From assembly GCA_963837655.1 (NCBI GenBank), contig CAWIOK010000005.1, forward strand, positions 248,001 through 312,000: DNA of 64,000 nt, written 5' to 3'. Of the stretch, positions 26,188 to 34,187 are shown one piece after another; the first letter of the stretch is position 1; each line of letters opens with the position of its first letter. A program made the translations under genes and the position numbers. The notes beneath the pieces were generated by a model. The model saw only the letters and a program-made list of their open reading frames with translations, did no database searches and was not told the DNA's origin. The stretch comes from CAVVSD01 sp963837655 (lineage in GTDB: Bacteria; Actinomycetota; Thermoleophilia; Solirubrobacterales; Solirubrobacteraceae).

Positions 26188-27691
26188 GAGCGACGTGAAC
26201 CTGGCCGGCATCATGACCGCCTCCGCGCGCCGCCGCCCCGATCACGTGGCGGTGAAGCTGGACGATGCGGAGGTCACCTTCGGCCTTCTCGACGAGGGCA
26301 GCGCACGGGTCGCCGGGCTCCTGCGCGAGCGCGGCATCGGTCCGGGGGATCCCGTCGGTGTGATGCTCCCGAACGTGCCGTACTTCCCGGTCGTCTACTA
26401 CGGGATCGTGCGTGCCGGTGCGGTGGTCGTACCCATGAACGTCCTCCTGAAGGGCCGCGAGATCGCGTACTACCTCGAGGACTCGGGTGCTCAGCTGCTG
26501 TTCGCTTGGCACGGGTTCGCCGAGGAGGCCGTCGTCGGCGCGCAGAAGGCCGGCGACATCCCCGTCGTGTCCGTCGCCCCGGGTGAGTTCGAATCGCTGC
26601 TGGCAGGGGTCGAGCCGGTACGCGAGCTGGCCGAGGTGGACGGCAGCGACACCGCGGTGATCCTCTACACGTCGGGCACCACGGGGCAGCCCAAGGGCGC
26701 CGAGCTCACCCACGACAACCTGCGACGCAACGCGGCGATCTCCGTCGAGGGCCACGAGATCGGCGACGACGACATCCTCTTCGGCGGCCTGCCGCTCTTC
26801 CACACCTTCGGGCAGACGTGCTGCATGAACGCCGCCGCGTACGCGGGCGCGACGCTGACGCTGCTGGCGCGGTTCGATCCCGGCAAGGCGCTGGAGATCA
26901 TCCAGCGCGACCAGGTGACGCACTTCGCCGGCGTCCCCACGATGCACGGCGCGCTGCTGCACCATCCGGGCCGCGACGACTACGACACCTCCAGCCTGCG
27001 GCGGATCATCTCCGGCGGCGCGTCCCTGCCGGGCGAGGTCCTGCGCGGCGTCGAGGAGGCGTTCGGCGTCATCATCCTCGAGGGCTACGGGCTGTCGGAG
27101 ACCTCGCCCGTCGCCTCGTTCAACAAGGTCGACAAGCGCCGGGTCGGCTCGATCGGCACGCCGGTCGACGGCGTGGAGATGCGCGTCGTCGACGATGACG
27201 ACGAGGAGGTCTCCACCGGCGAGGTCGGCGAGATCGTCATCAAGGGCCACAACATCATGAAGGGCTACCTCGGCCGCCCGGACGCCACGGAGGAGGCCAT
27301 CCGCGACGGCTGGTTCCACAGCGGCGACCTGGGCAAGGTCGACGAGGACGGCTTCTTCTTCATCGTCGACCGCAAGAAGGACATGATCATCCGCGGCGGC
27401 TACAACGTGTACCCGCGCGAGGTCGAGGAGGTGCTCTACGAGCATCCGGCCGTGCGCGAGGCCGCGGTGATCGGTGTGCCCGACGACGAGTGGGGCGAGG
27501 AGGTCGGCGCCGCGGTCGTCCTGAAGGAGGGCGAGCAGCTCGATGTCGAGGCGCTGCGGTCCTACATCAAGGAGCAGGTGGCCAGCTACAAGTACCCGAG
27601 GAGGTTGTGGTTCGTGGAGGAGCTCCCCAAGGGCCCGACGGGCAAGGTGCTCAAACGGGAGATCGAGGTCCCCGCGGAGGTCCTGGATTGA
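26186..27691 (+). CDS. Acyl-CoA ligase (AMP-dependent synthetase)
   Basis: A 501-residue ANL superfamily enzyme that activates a carboxylic acid, probably a medium or long-chain fatty acid, to its CoA ester via an acyl adenylate. Motifs: YTSGTTGQPKGAELTH near residue 160, GYGLSETSP near 300, GWFHSGDLG near 375 and the C-terminal lysine in GPTGKVLKREI. The chain-length preference cannot be read from the sequence. The stop overlaps the TTG of the next gene by 4 bases, so a fatty or hydroxy acid pathway shared by the two enzymes is possible. Confidence 0.92.
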   Translation: MSDVNLAGIMTASARRRPDHVAVKLDDAEVTFGLLDEGSARVAGLLRERGIGPGDPVGVMLPNVPYFPVVYYGIVRAGAVVVPMNVLLKGREIAYYLEDSGAQLLFAWHGFAEEAVVGAQKAGDIPVVSVAPGEFESLLAGVEPVRELAEVDGSDTAVILYTSGTTGQPKGAELTHDNLRRNAAISVEGHEIGDDDILFGGLPLFHTFGQTCCMNAAAYAGATLTLLARFDPGKALEIIQRDQVTHFAGVPTMHGALLHHPGRDDYDTSSLRRIISGGASLPGEVLRGVEEAFGVIILEGYGLSETSPVASFNKVDKRRVGSIGTPVDGVEMRVVDDDDEEVSTGEVGEIVIKGHNIMKGYLGRPDATEEAIRDGWFHSGDLGKVDEDGFFFIVDRKKDMIIRGGYNVYPREVEEVLYEHPAVREAAVIGVPDDEWGEEVGAAVVLKEGEQLDVEALRSYIKEQVASYKYPRRLWFVEELPKGPTGKVLKREIEVPAEVLD

Positions 27692-28899
27692 AGCGGCAGC
27701 GGCCGCGCTGGTCCGAGCTGCGCGATCTCATCCAGCTGGAGGCGCCCGGCCTCGGTGCCGAGGCGCGCGTTGCGCGCGCGGCCAGCGTCCCCGACCTGCG
27801 TCTCATCGCCAAGCGCCGCACCCCGCGCGCGGTCTTCGACTACACCGACGGCGCCGCCGGACAGGACGAGACGGCGCTGAAGCGCGCGCGTGCCGCGTTC
27901 GGGCGCGTCGAGCTGATCCCCGAGGTCCTGCGCGACGTCTCCGAGGTCGACGCGTCGACGACGATCCTGGGTCGTCCGTCAGCGCTGCCGCTGGCGTTCG
28001 CGCCGACGGGGTTCACCCGCGTCATGGGCACGCAGGGCGAGATCGCGGTGGGCAACGTCGCCAAGCGCATCGGCATCCCGCACGCGCTCTCGACGATGGG
28101 CACGACGTCGATCGAGAACCTGGCGTCGGCGGTCGGCGAGGCCAACCGCTGGTTCCAGCTCTACGTGTGGCGCGACCGCGCCGCAAGCCAGGCGCTCGTC
28201 GAGCGCGCGAAGGCGGCCGGCTACACGACGCTGGTGCTGACCGTGGACACGCACGTCTCGGGCGACCGGATGCGCGACGTCCGCAACGGCTTCACGACGC
28301 CGCCGGCGCTCACCGCGAAGACGCTCGCCGACATGGCGCTGCATCCCAGCTGGTGGTTCGACATGTTGACGACGGAGCCCCTGCGCTTCGCGAACATGGT
28401 CGGCGAGCGCGGCTCGGTGTCCGACATGGTCGGGAGGATCCTGGACCCGGCGCTCAGCTTCGACGACCTCGACTGGCTGCGCGGGATCTGGGACGGCCCG
28501 CTCGTCGTGAAGGGGATCATGACGGCGAAGGGAGCCCGCCAGGTCGTGGAGCGCGGAGCCGACGGCGTCATCGTCTCCAACCACGGCGGCCGCCAGCTCG
28601 TGCAGGCACCGACGCCGCTGGAGCAGCTGCCGTCGATCGTCGAGGAGGTGGGCGATCGGGCCGAGGTGCTGCTGGACGGGGGCATCCTCGACGGCGGCGA
28701 CGTGGTCGCCGCGGTGGCGATGGGCGCGACGGCCTGTCTGGTCGCCCGGGCGTATCTCTACGGGCTGATGGCCGGCGGCGAGGCGGGTGTGCAGCGAGCT
28801 GCGGACCTGCTCGGGGACGGCATCCGGCGGACGATGGCGCTCATGGGCGCGACGTCGGTGTCAGACCTCACGCCTGAACATGTGCGCATGCGCAGCTAG
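27688..28899 (+). CDS. FMN-dependent alpha-hydroxy acid dehydrogenase
   Basis: A 403-residue flavoenzyme of the lactate/glycolate/mandelate dehydrogenase family. It shows the N-terminal RRTPRAVFDYTDGAA motif, the FMN-contacting QLYVWRDR strand, the catalytic histidine and arginine in SNHGGRQL, and the phosphate-binding DGGILDGGDVV and ACLVARAYLYG. No membrane segment is seen. The TTG start overlaps the ligase stop (ATTGA) and has GGAGG 7 bases upstream, so translation is coupled. The substrate is not determinable; L-lactate is the commonest. Confidence 0.9.
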   Translation: MKRQRPRWSELRDLIQLEAPGLGAEARVARAASVPDLRLIAKRRTPRAVFDYTDGAAGQDETALKRARAAFGRVELIPEVLRDVSEVDASTTILGRPSALPLAFAPTGFTRVMGTQGEIAVGNVAKRIGIPHALSTMGTTSIENLASAVGEANRWFQLYVWRDRAASQALVERAKAAGYTTLVLTVDTHVSGDRMRDVRNGFTTPPALTAKTLADMALHPSWWFDMLTTEPLRFANMVGERGSVSDMVGRILDPALSFDDLDWLRGIWDGPLVVKGIMTAKGARQVVERGADGVIVSNHGGRQLVQAPTPLEQLPSIVEEVGDRAEVLLDGGILDGGDVVAAVAMGATACLVARAYLYGLMAGGEAGVQRAADLLGDGIRRTMALMGATSVSDLTPEHVRMRS

Positions 28900-28921
28900 G
28901 TCCGCTCAAGCCCGCGCTCCG

Positions 28922-29032
28922 GTGGCCGACCACCGGAGTGTGATCCTCATTCTCCTCACCGCCTGGATGACCGCATGCGCGGGCGTCACGGCGATCTGCG
29001 TTGCCGCTCGCCGCGGCGACGACGCGCTGTAG
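28922..29032 (+). CDS. Possible 36-residue membrane peptide
   Basis: A short frame, GTG 28922 to TAG 29032, between the FMN dehydrogenase and the convergent sigma factor gene. It encodes one hydrophobic helix (SVILILLTAWMTACAGVTAICVAA) between charged ends, typical of small membrane proteins. An internal GTG at 28938 is an alternative start. No ribosome site is convincing and no homologue is recognised. Confidence 0.3.
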   Translation: MADHRSVILILLTAWMTACAGVTAICVAARRGDDAL

Positions 29033-29042
29033 CCGACGCGAC

Positions 29043-29591
29043 TCACGGCTGCCCGGCCTCGGGCACCGTCCGGCGCCGGTCCATGCGCAGCTGCAACCGC
29101 AGCTGGTGACGCGCCCGGCGGAGCTGGTCGGCCACGCTCCCCGCCGACATCCCCATCACGGTCGCGGTCGTCGCGAGATCGCTGCCCTCCTCGTAGACGA
29201 GCTGCAGGATCCTGCGTTGGGCACTGGGCAGACGTCTGGTCGCCTCGCGAACCTCCAGCGCGTCGTCGAGCCGCGCGAGAACCTCCGGCGCCGGCGGTTC
29301 GCTCCGGGTCCGCTCCGCTGCGAGACTCCTGGTGAGTCCCGCGATCCAAGCCCGCAGTCCTGCGTCGTCGCCGAGTGTGTCACGGCGGAGGCAGAGCGCC
29401 TCGAAGACCTCCTCGAAGACCTCCTTCGCCTCCTCCTCCGGGAGGCGGTAGGCCCCAGCGGCCACAGCGTGCACGTACGGCGCGAAGCGGCGCACGAGCT
29501 CCTTCCATGCCTCCGGACCGACCGCCCTGCGTCCCAGCGCCGCGACGTCGACGTCGCGTCCTCCTCCTGCCTCGCCCATCGTCCGTGTCAT
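29043..29591 (-). CDS. ECF-type sigma factor, paralogue of the one at 31925
   Basis: A 182-residue sigma-70 family protein. Region 2 (about residues 25-100) contains ELVRRFAPYVHAVAAGAYRL and EVFEEVFEALCLR, and region 4 (about 115-170) contains LPSAQRRILQLVYEEG and a helix-turn-helix. The sequence is clearly related to the sigma factor at 31925-32482 but has lost the usual aromatic/acidic pattern in region 2.2, so its core binding may differ. It follows the peptidoglycan-binding gene on the same strand with GGTGAGGAC before its ATG. Confidence 0.85.
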   Translation of the reverse strand: MTRTMGEAGGGRDVDVAALGRRAVGPEAWKELVRRFAPYVHAVAAGAYRLPEEEAKEVFEEVFEALCLRRDTLGDDAGLRAWIAGLTRSLAAERTRSEPPAPEVLARLDDALEVREATRRLPSAQRRILQLVYEEGSDLATTATVMGMSAGSVADQLRRARHQLRLQLRMDRRRTVPEAGQP

Positions 29592-29595
29592 GTCC

Positions 29596-30301
29596 TCACC
29601 ACCGGTCGTGTCTGTGTCGCACGTGCCTGACCCGCGGCTGCGTGCTGCGCAACTGCGTGTGCCGCGGCCGGAGTCCTTCCGGCCACAGGAACCTCCCGGC
29701 GCACATCACTCCGATCGCGCATGCCCCGAGCAGGAGCACCTGGGCGAGCGTCAGCCCCCCGCGTGACCCAGTCGCCGGGACGGCGGCCGCCACATGGGCG
29801 CTCTCGACCGGCCTGCCGGACGGGTGCGACGCCGCGCCGACAGGCTGTGCCTCGATCGAGGTGCTGCCGGAGCGCGACCCGGGTCGCCGGCCCGACGGTG
29901 CCCGTCCGCGCCAGACCGTGCTTGCGCTGGAAGGCGATGACCGCCGCCTGCGTCCGCGGGCCGTACAGCCCGTCGGCGCGGCCGGGGCGATAGCCCAGTC
30001 GCGTCAGGCGTCGCTGCACGTCGCGGACGCGGTCGGAGCCGCCGCGGCGCACGAAACCGGTCCCCACGCGCAGGCGTGCGCCGCCCGGTGCACGGGCACG
30101 GACCGACACGGAGCGCGCGGGCTCTGGACGCCTGATGGAGCGGCCGTGCCAGCTGGCCGCCGTCAGCAGACGGCTGCCTGGCCGCCGGGCGGCACGGGAC
30201 GGGACGCTCGTCTGAGCGAGTGCCGCGCCCGGTAGTGCGATGAGCGCGACGAGCTCGACGACTGCGAGTCCGGCCGTACGCCCATGGAAGTGGTCCTGCA
30301 T
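29596..30301 (-). CDS. Exported peptidoglycan-binding protein with C-terminal membrane segment, apparent frameshift
   Basis: From ATG 30301 the product has a signal peptide (AVVELVALIALPGAALAQ) and a PG_binding_1 domain near residues 75-140 (VQRRLTRLGYRPGRADGLYG ... AFQRKHGLARTGTVG). Beyond about base 29872 this frame becomes Arg-rich with poor third-position GC, while the neighbouring frame reads as protein: a Ser/Pro linker, then a membrane helix (LTLAQVLLLGACAIGVMC) and a basic tail ending at TGA 29596. One extra base near 29872 explains this. Unshifted, the frame would end at 29588, overlapping the sigma start by 4 bases. Confidence 0.7.
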
Positions 30302-30379
30302 GTCGTCTCCTGGATCGAGCGGAGTGCTCGCGCCGGGCAACTACGGCCCCCGGCGCACGGCCTGGCTGCGCCGGAGGCG

Positions 30380-31792
30380 CTAGCCAGGTCGCTCGACGAC
30401 CAGGACCAGCGAGACGGAGCGTGCGAACGCGGGTGCGCGCACGATCATGCGGGCGAGCTGCGCCATGGCGGCGAGCGACGCCAGCAGGACTGCGAAGACC
30501 GTCGGAGAGGTTGACCCGCCGCCGCTTCCGGCGCTGCCGGACGCGCCGCTCATCGTGACGTTGCGATCGGGCGGCGGGGCCAGGCTGCGCGGCGAGTCGC
30601 TGGAGGTCGGGCGCGCGCCGCCATGGTCGCCGCGGCTCGTCGTCGACGGCGTGTGGGCGGCTGCTGCGGCGGCGAGCGGCACGCGACCCCGGGCCTGTCC
30701 CACCCCGAACGCCGATGCCGGCCGCGACGCCCGGAGGTCGAGGCCGACCCGGCGGGTGAGGGGGGGCGTGGGAGGGGCGGACGCAAGGAGGGTCCGCGGG
30801 GTCTCGAGGATCGCGTCGATGTCGACGCTCCCGTGCGTTCTGATGAGGACGACGGCCGGCACCGCGGGAACCGCCGCCGGCGGGGCGGCCGGGGCGGCGA
30901 GGGGGACGGTGTCCAGCCGCGGAGCGGATGCCGCTGCGACCTTCAGCGTCATGTCGGGCGTCGTGGCGGCCGGGGTCGGTGCGGGCGTCGCCGCGGGGGT
31001 GGGGGCCGGCGCTGACTTCATCGCCGGCGTCGCAACCGCGGCCGGCGCTGGGCTGGGCGTCGGCGCGGGCGTCGCGACTGCGGCGGGAGTCGCGACCTCG
31101 GCCGGCGTCTCGGTGACGACCGGCGTCTCGGCCTCGGGGTCGGTCGCGACGACCGGGACCTCGGCCGCGACTGCCGGCGGCTCGGGCTGCGGATCGGGCT
31201 CGACCTGGGGCGGAGGGGTGTCGACTGCCGGGGGCGGCGCATCCACGACGGGGGCAGGAGCCTGGGTGACCGGAGGCTCGTCGGGCACCGCCGGCGGCAG
31301 CTGCGCGACGGGCGGCAGCTCGGCCACCGGCGGCTCGGGCTCGATCACGGGCGGCTCGGCGACGGGTGGGTCCGGGGTGGCCGGGGGTGGTGTCTGCTCC
31401 ACCGGCGGGTCGGTGACGGGTGGTGTCTGCGCGACGGGTGGGGTGGGATCCGGGTCGGCGGCGGGCGGCGTCTGCGCGATCGGCGGAGAGGGCTCTGGAT
31501 CCCCGGCCGGCGGTGTCTCCGCGACCGGCGGGTCGGTCTCGATCACGGGCGTCGAGTCGGCGACCGGTGGGCTGGGATCTGCGACCTCCGCCGTCGGGTC
31601 GGGTGCGACCGGCACGGGATCGGTCACCGGAGGCGCGGGCGGGTCGAAGACCGGAGGACCGCCGGCCACGACGCCGGGTGGATCGAGCGTGACCACGGGG
31701 TCCGGCGCCGCCGTCGCGACGTCGACGGAGTACAGGGTCACCACGGCCGCGAGCGCCAGGCCACGTGTCAGGCGACGCCCTCGGACCCTCAC
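30380..31792 (-). CDS. Pro/Ala/Thr-rich surface protein with C-terminal membrane anchor
   Basis: A 470-residue exported protein. A signal peptide lies at residues 1-28 (RGLALAAVVTLYSVDVATA-A). Residues about 30-310 are low complexity, built from degenerate units such as PPVAQTPPVTDPP, and change gradually into PAPTPAATPAP. A short more complex segment follows near 325-360, then a Gly/Ser stretch and a membrane helix near 435-455 (TVFAVLLASLAAMAQLARMI) with a basic tail. This looks like a wall-spanning stalk. It lies 132 bases after a sigma factor gene on the same strand. The function is not recognised. Confidence 0.75.
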   Translation of the reverse strand: MRVRGRRLTRGLALAAVVTLYSVDVATAAPDPVVTLDPPGVVAGGPPVFDPPAPPVTDPVPVAPDPTAEVADPSPPVADSTPVIETDPPVAETPPAGDPEPSPPIAQTPPAADPDPTPPVAQTPPVTDPPVEQTPPPATPDPPVAEPPVIEPEPPVAELPPVAQLPPAVPDEPPVTQAPAPVVDAPPPAVDTPPPQVEPDPQPEPPAVAAEVPVVATDPEAETPVVTETPAEVATPAAVATPAPTPSPAPAAVATPAMKSAPAPTPAATPAPTPAATTPDMTLKVAAASAPRLDTVPLAAPAAPPAAVPAVPAVVLIRTHGSVDIDAILETPRTLLASAPPTPPLTRRVGLDLRASRPASAFGVGQARGRVPLAAAAAAHTPSTTSRGDHGGARPTSSDSPRSLAPPPDRNVTMSGASGSAGSGGGSTSPTVFAVLLASLAAMAQLARMIVRAPAFARSVSLVLVVERPG

Positions 31793-31924
31793 CGAGCACC
31801 GTCCCGACTACGTGTGTGTCCTGTGTTCCGCATGCGACTCCGTGCTGCCGCGGATCGGCCCCGTCTCAGCGCGCGGTCTAACAGAGCGGGTCTACGGCGC
31901 GCCGTCATGTTGGCGCATGGACGC

Positions 31925-32482
31925 TCATCGGAAGCGGCCGATGTCGCCACGCAGACGCTCTCGGGCGCGGCAGATCCGACTCGCCACCGTGCCCTCGGCG
32001 ATGCCCAGCGCAGCGGCGATCGCGGCCTGGCTCTCGCCCTGCACGAAGAACAGCTCGACGACCTCGCGTTGCACGGCGGGCAGGCGCCCGATGGCCTGCC
32101 GGACCGCGAGCGCCTCGTCGATCGCGACCATCTCTGTCTCGGCCGACAGGGCGAGCTCGCCCTCGATCTCCGACCGGGCCTGCTCGCGGGCTCCACTCCG
32201 AATCCGGTCGATCGCCAGCCGGCGGGTCAGCTGAGCGATCCAGGGGCGGATCGCGGCGTCGTCGCGCAGGTCGTCGAGGTGCTGCCAAGCCCGGAGGAAG
32301 ACCTCCTGGAAGACGTCCTCCGCGTCCGCCTCGCTCAGGCGGTAGGCGCGGACCGTGATCGCGTAGACGTACGGCGAGAACCGCCGGACGAGCTCGGGCC
32401 ACGCGACCGGATCTCCGTGACGGCAGCGACTGACCAAGCTGCGGTCCAGCTGGGTGGACTCCACCGTCGCCGCCTGACCCAT
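31925..32482 (-). CDS. ECF-type RNA polymerase sigma factor
   Basis: A 185-residue sigma factor with a canonical region 2 (ELVRRFSPYVYAITVRAYRLSEA, DVFQEVFLRAWQHL) at about residues 28-100 and region 4 (LPAVQREVVELFFVQGES followed by AIAAALGIAEGTVASRICRA) at about 120-180. It may drive the Pro-rich surface gene that follows. No anti-sigma factor adjoins it; the small protein encoded upstream (32580-32813) is the only candidate partner and has no membrane segment. Confidence 0.9.
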   Translation of the reverse strand: MGQAATVESTQLDRSLVSRCRHGDPVAWPELVRRFSPYVYAITVRAYRLSEADAEDVFQEVFLRAWQHLDDLRDDAAIRPWIAQLTRRLAIDRIRSGAREQARSEIEGELALSAETEMVAIDEALAVRQAIGRLPAVQREVVELFFVQGESQAAIAAALGIAEGTVASRICRARERLRGDIGRFR

Positions 32483-32579
32483 CGCCTCGCCTTCCGTGGA
32501 CTGCGGACCTCTCTGTTCGCGATCGTACAGACGCCGAGATGGCCCGGCGGGTGGTTTTTCCGTGACCGGGATGGGCTCG

Positions 32580-32813
32580 TCAGGACGACGACGCGCGCCG
32601 GACGATCCGCTCCAGGGCGCGAACGCGGTCGTCGTCCGGCTCGAGCCCGACGTCGACGAGGGCCGCGCGGAAGGCCGTGGGATCGTCTTCCGAGCTCAGC
32701 GATTCGGCAGCCTCCACCAGCAGCGGAAGCTCCTCGGCGCGCGAGACCCAACCGCCCGGCGCGGCAGGCAGCGCGCGGAGAAGCCGGTCGAGGTCGTCGT
32801 CGTGCTCGGACAC
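32580..32813 (-). CDS. Small hypothetical protein upstream of a sigma factor
   Basis: A 77-residue acidic protein (SEHDDDLDRLLRALPAAPGGWV ... DDRVRALERIVRRASSS) predicted to be all-helical. GTG at 32813 is favoured because the residues above it (RGMRHTL and beyond) look non-coding; ATG at 32831 or 32891 would add up to 26 residues. It lies 97 bases before the sigma factor gene on the same strand and is divergent from the GNAT gene. No family is recognised; a soluble anti-sigma role is speculation. Confidence 0.5.
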   Translation of the reverse strand: MSEHDDDLDRLLRALPAAPGGWVSRAEELPLLVEAAESLSSEDDPTAFRAALVDVGLEPDDDRVRALERIVRRASSS

Positions 32814-32941
32814 GCCCAGAGTGTGCCTCATCCCTCGCGTTCTGGGACGGTGGAGCGTCATCGTCGTCTCTCCCATGACGCCGCGGAACACCTGAAACTT
32901 GCAGGGGAAGGTTCGCGCGGCCCGCGTCGTCTTGGTGGGGT

Positions 32942-34144
32942 ATGCACGCGAACGCCTCGCAGGTCTCTGACCTCCTGGAGGCCGTCGATCCGCGCCCGCG
33001 CGACGACGGGCCGTCGACGGGTGTGCGGGCGCTGCGCGCGGAGGACCTACCCGCCGTCGCGTCGCTGTTCGAGCGCATGCACCGGTCCGGCTCGCGGTTC
33101 CCGGCGCCGGGGCTCGCGGCGCTGTTCGAGCGCACGCAGCTGACCTCCCCGTGGTGCGACCCCGAGATCCCGTCGCTGGTCTACGAGGCCGACGGCGCGG
33201 TGCGCGGCTTCATCGGCCTGCACGTGCGGCGCATCAGCTTCGACGGGCGGCCGGCCCGCATGGCCTTCCCCGCACACCTCATGGCGGACCCCGACCTCCG
33301 CGGCATGCCGGCCGGCGCGCTGCTCCTGCGTCGTGCGCTGGACGGCCCGCAGGACGTCACGTTCTCGACCGCCGGCACGGATGTCGCCCGGATGTGGGCG
33401 GCCCTGGGTGGGCGCACGCTCGGGGTCTCGTCGGTCGGGTGGGCGGTCGTCTTCCGCCCGGCCGCGCTGCTCGGTGAGCTCGCGCTCGAGCGCACAGGCC
33501 GCCGGGGCCTGGCCCGGCGCGCGCGGCCCGTCGCAGGGCTCGTGGACCGCGTCGTGGCGCCGCGCGCGATGGCGTTCGCGACGCACCTCGCCGGGCGCGG
33601 TCAGGCGGTCGCGGACGCGATCGCGCCGCCCGGCGGGACCACGACGGAGCCGCTCACCGCGCAGCACGTCGTCGAGCACGGCCCCGCGCTGGCGGGCGCC
33701 GCGCGGGTCCGGCTGGACTACGACGTGCCGTTCATGGACTGGCTGTTCGGCGAGATGCAGGCGGTGACCGGGCGGGGCGCGCTGGTCCGCCGACTGGTGC
33801 GCGCGCCGAACGGGCGCGTCCTCGGCTGGTACGTCGCGTTCCTGCACCCCACCCGGATCTCTCGCGTCCTTCAGGTCGTCGCCCGTGAGCGCGACGCCGG
33901 CGTGGTCCTCGACCACCTCCTCGCCGAGGCTCGCCTGCTCGGGACGCCGGTCGTCCGCGGCCGCCTGGAGCCGGACCTGCTGCCGGCGCTCTGGGAGCGC
34001 CCGTGCCTGCTGCTGCGCGAGACGCGCGATCTCGTCCACACCCGCGATCCGGCCCTGCTCGACGCGATCAGGCTCGGTGATGGAACGGTCACGCCGATGG
34101 ACGGCGAGGCGTGGATGGGCCATCACCTCGATCCCGTGCCCTGA
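32942..34144 (+). CDS. GNAT-fold acetyltransferase-like protein
   Basis: A 400-residue protein with an N-terminal GNAT-like region (about residues 28-170: VRALRAEDLPAVASLFERMH ... GFIGLHVRRISFDG ... PAGALLLRRAL) and a second half (about 250-370) of related fold. Such double-GNAT proteins occur in polysaccharide clusters of actinobacteria and may acylate sugars or act on peptides, but the substrate is unknown. It is the first plus-strand gene before the exopolysaccharide genes and lies 43 bases before the first sugar transferase. Confidence 0.65.
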   Translation: MHANASQVSDLLEAVDPRPRDDGPSTGVRALRAEDLPAVASLFERMHRSGSRFPAPGLAALFERTQLTSPWCDPEIPSLVYEADGAVRGFIGLHVRRISFDGRPARMAFPAHLMADPDLRGMPAGALLLRRALDGPQDVTFSTAGTDVARMWAALGGRTLGVSSVGWAVVFRPAALLGELALERTGRRGLARRARPVAGLVDRVVAPRAMAFATHLAGRGQAVADAIAPPGGTTTEPLTAQHVVEHGPALAGAARVRLDYDVPFMDWLFGEMQAVTGRGALVRRLVRAPNGRVLGWYVAFLHPTRISRVLQVVARERDAGVVLDHLLAEARLLGTPVVRGRLEPDLLPALWERPCLLLRETRDLVHTRDPALLDAIRLGDGTVTPMDGEAWMGHHLDPVP

Positions 34145-34187
34145 GATCCGAGGGAAGGTTCCGGCTCACCGCACCGTCAAGGGATCG

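Noticed and set aside
27543..28877. A 444-codon plus-strand frame overlapping the ligase and FMN dehydrogenase genes
   Set aside because: It is out of frame with both recognised enzymes and very rich in Arg and Ala.
30900..31700. CRISPR or tandem DNA repeat
   Set aside because: The apparent periodicity comes from Pro-rich codons; units vary in length and sequence with no constant repeat-spacer pattern.
30447..32234. A plus-strand 595-codon Gly/Ser/Thr-rich frame resembling a repeat protein
   Set aside because: It is the exact antisense of the Pro-rich surface gene; Pro/Ala/Val codons read backwards give Gly/Ser/Thr. The minus frame has a signal peptide and membrane anchor, this one has none.
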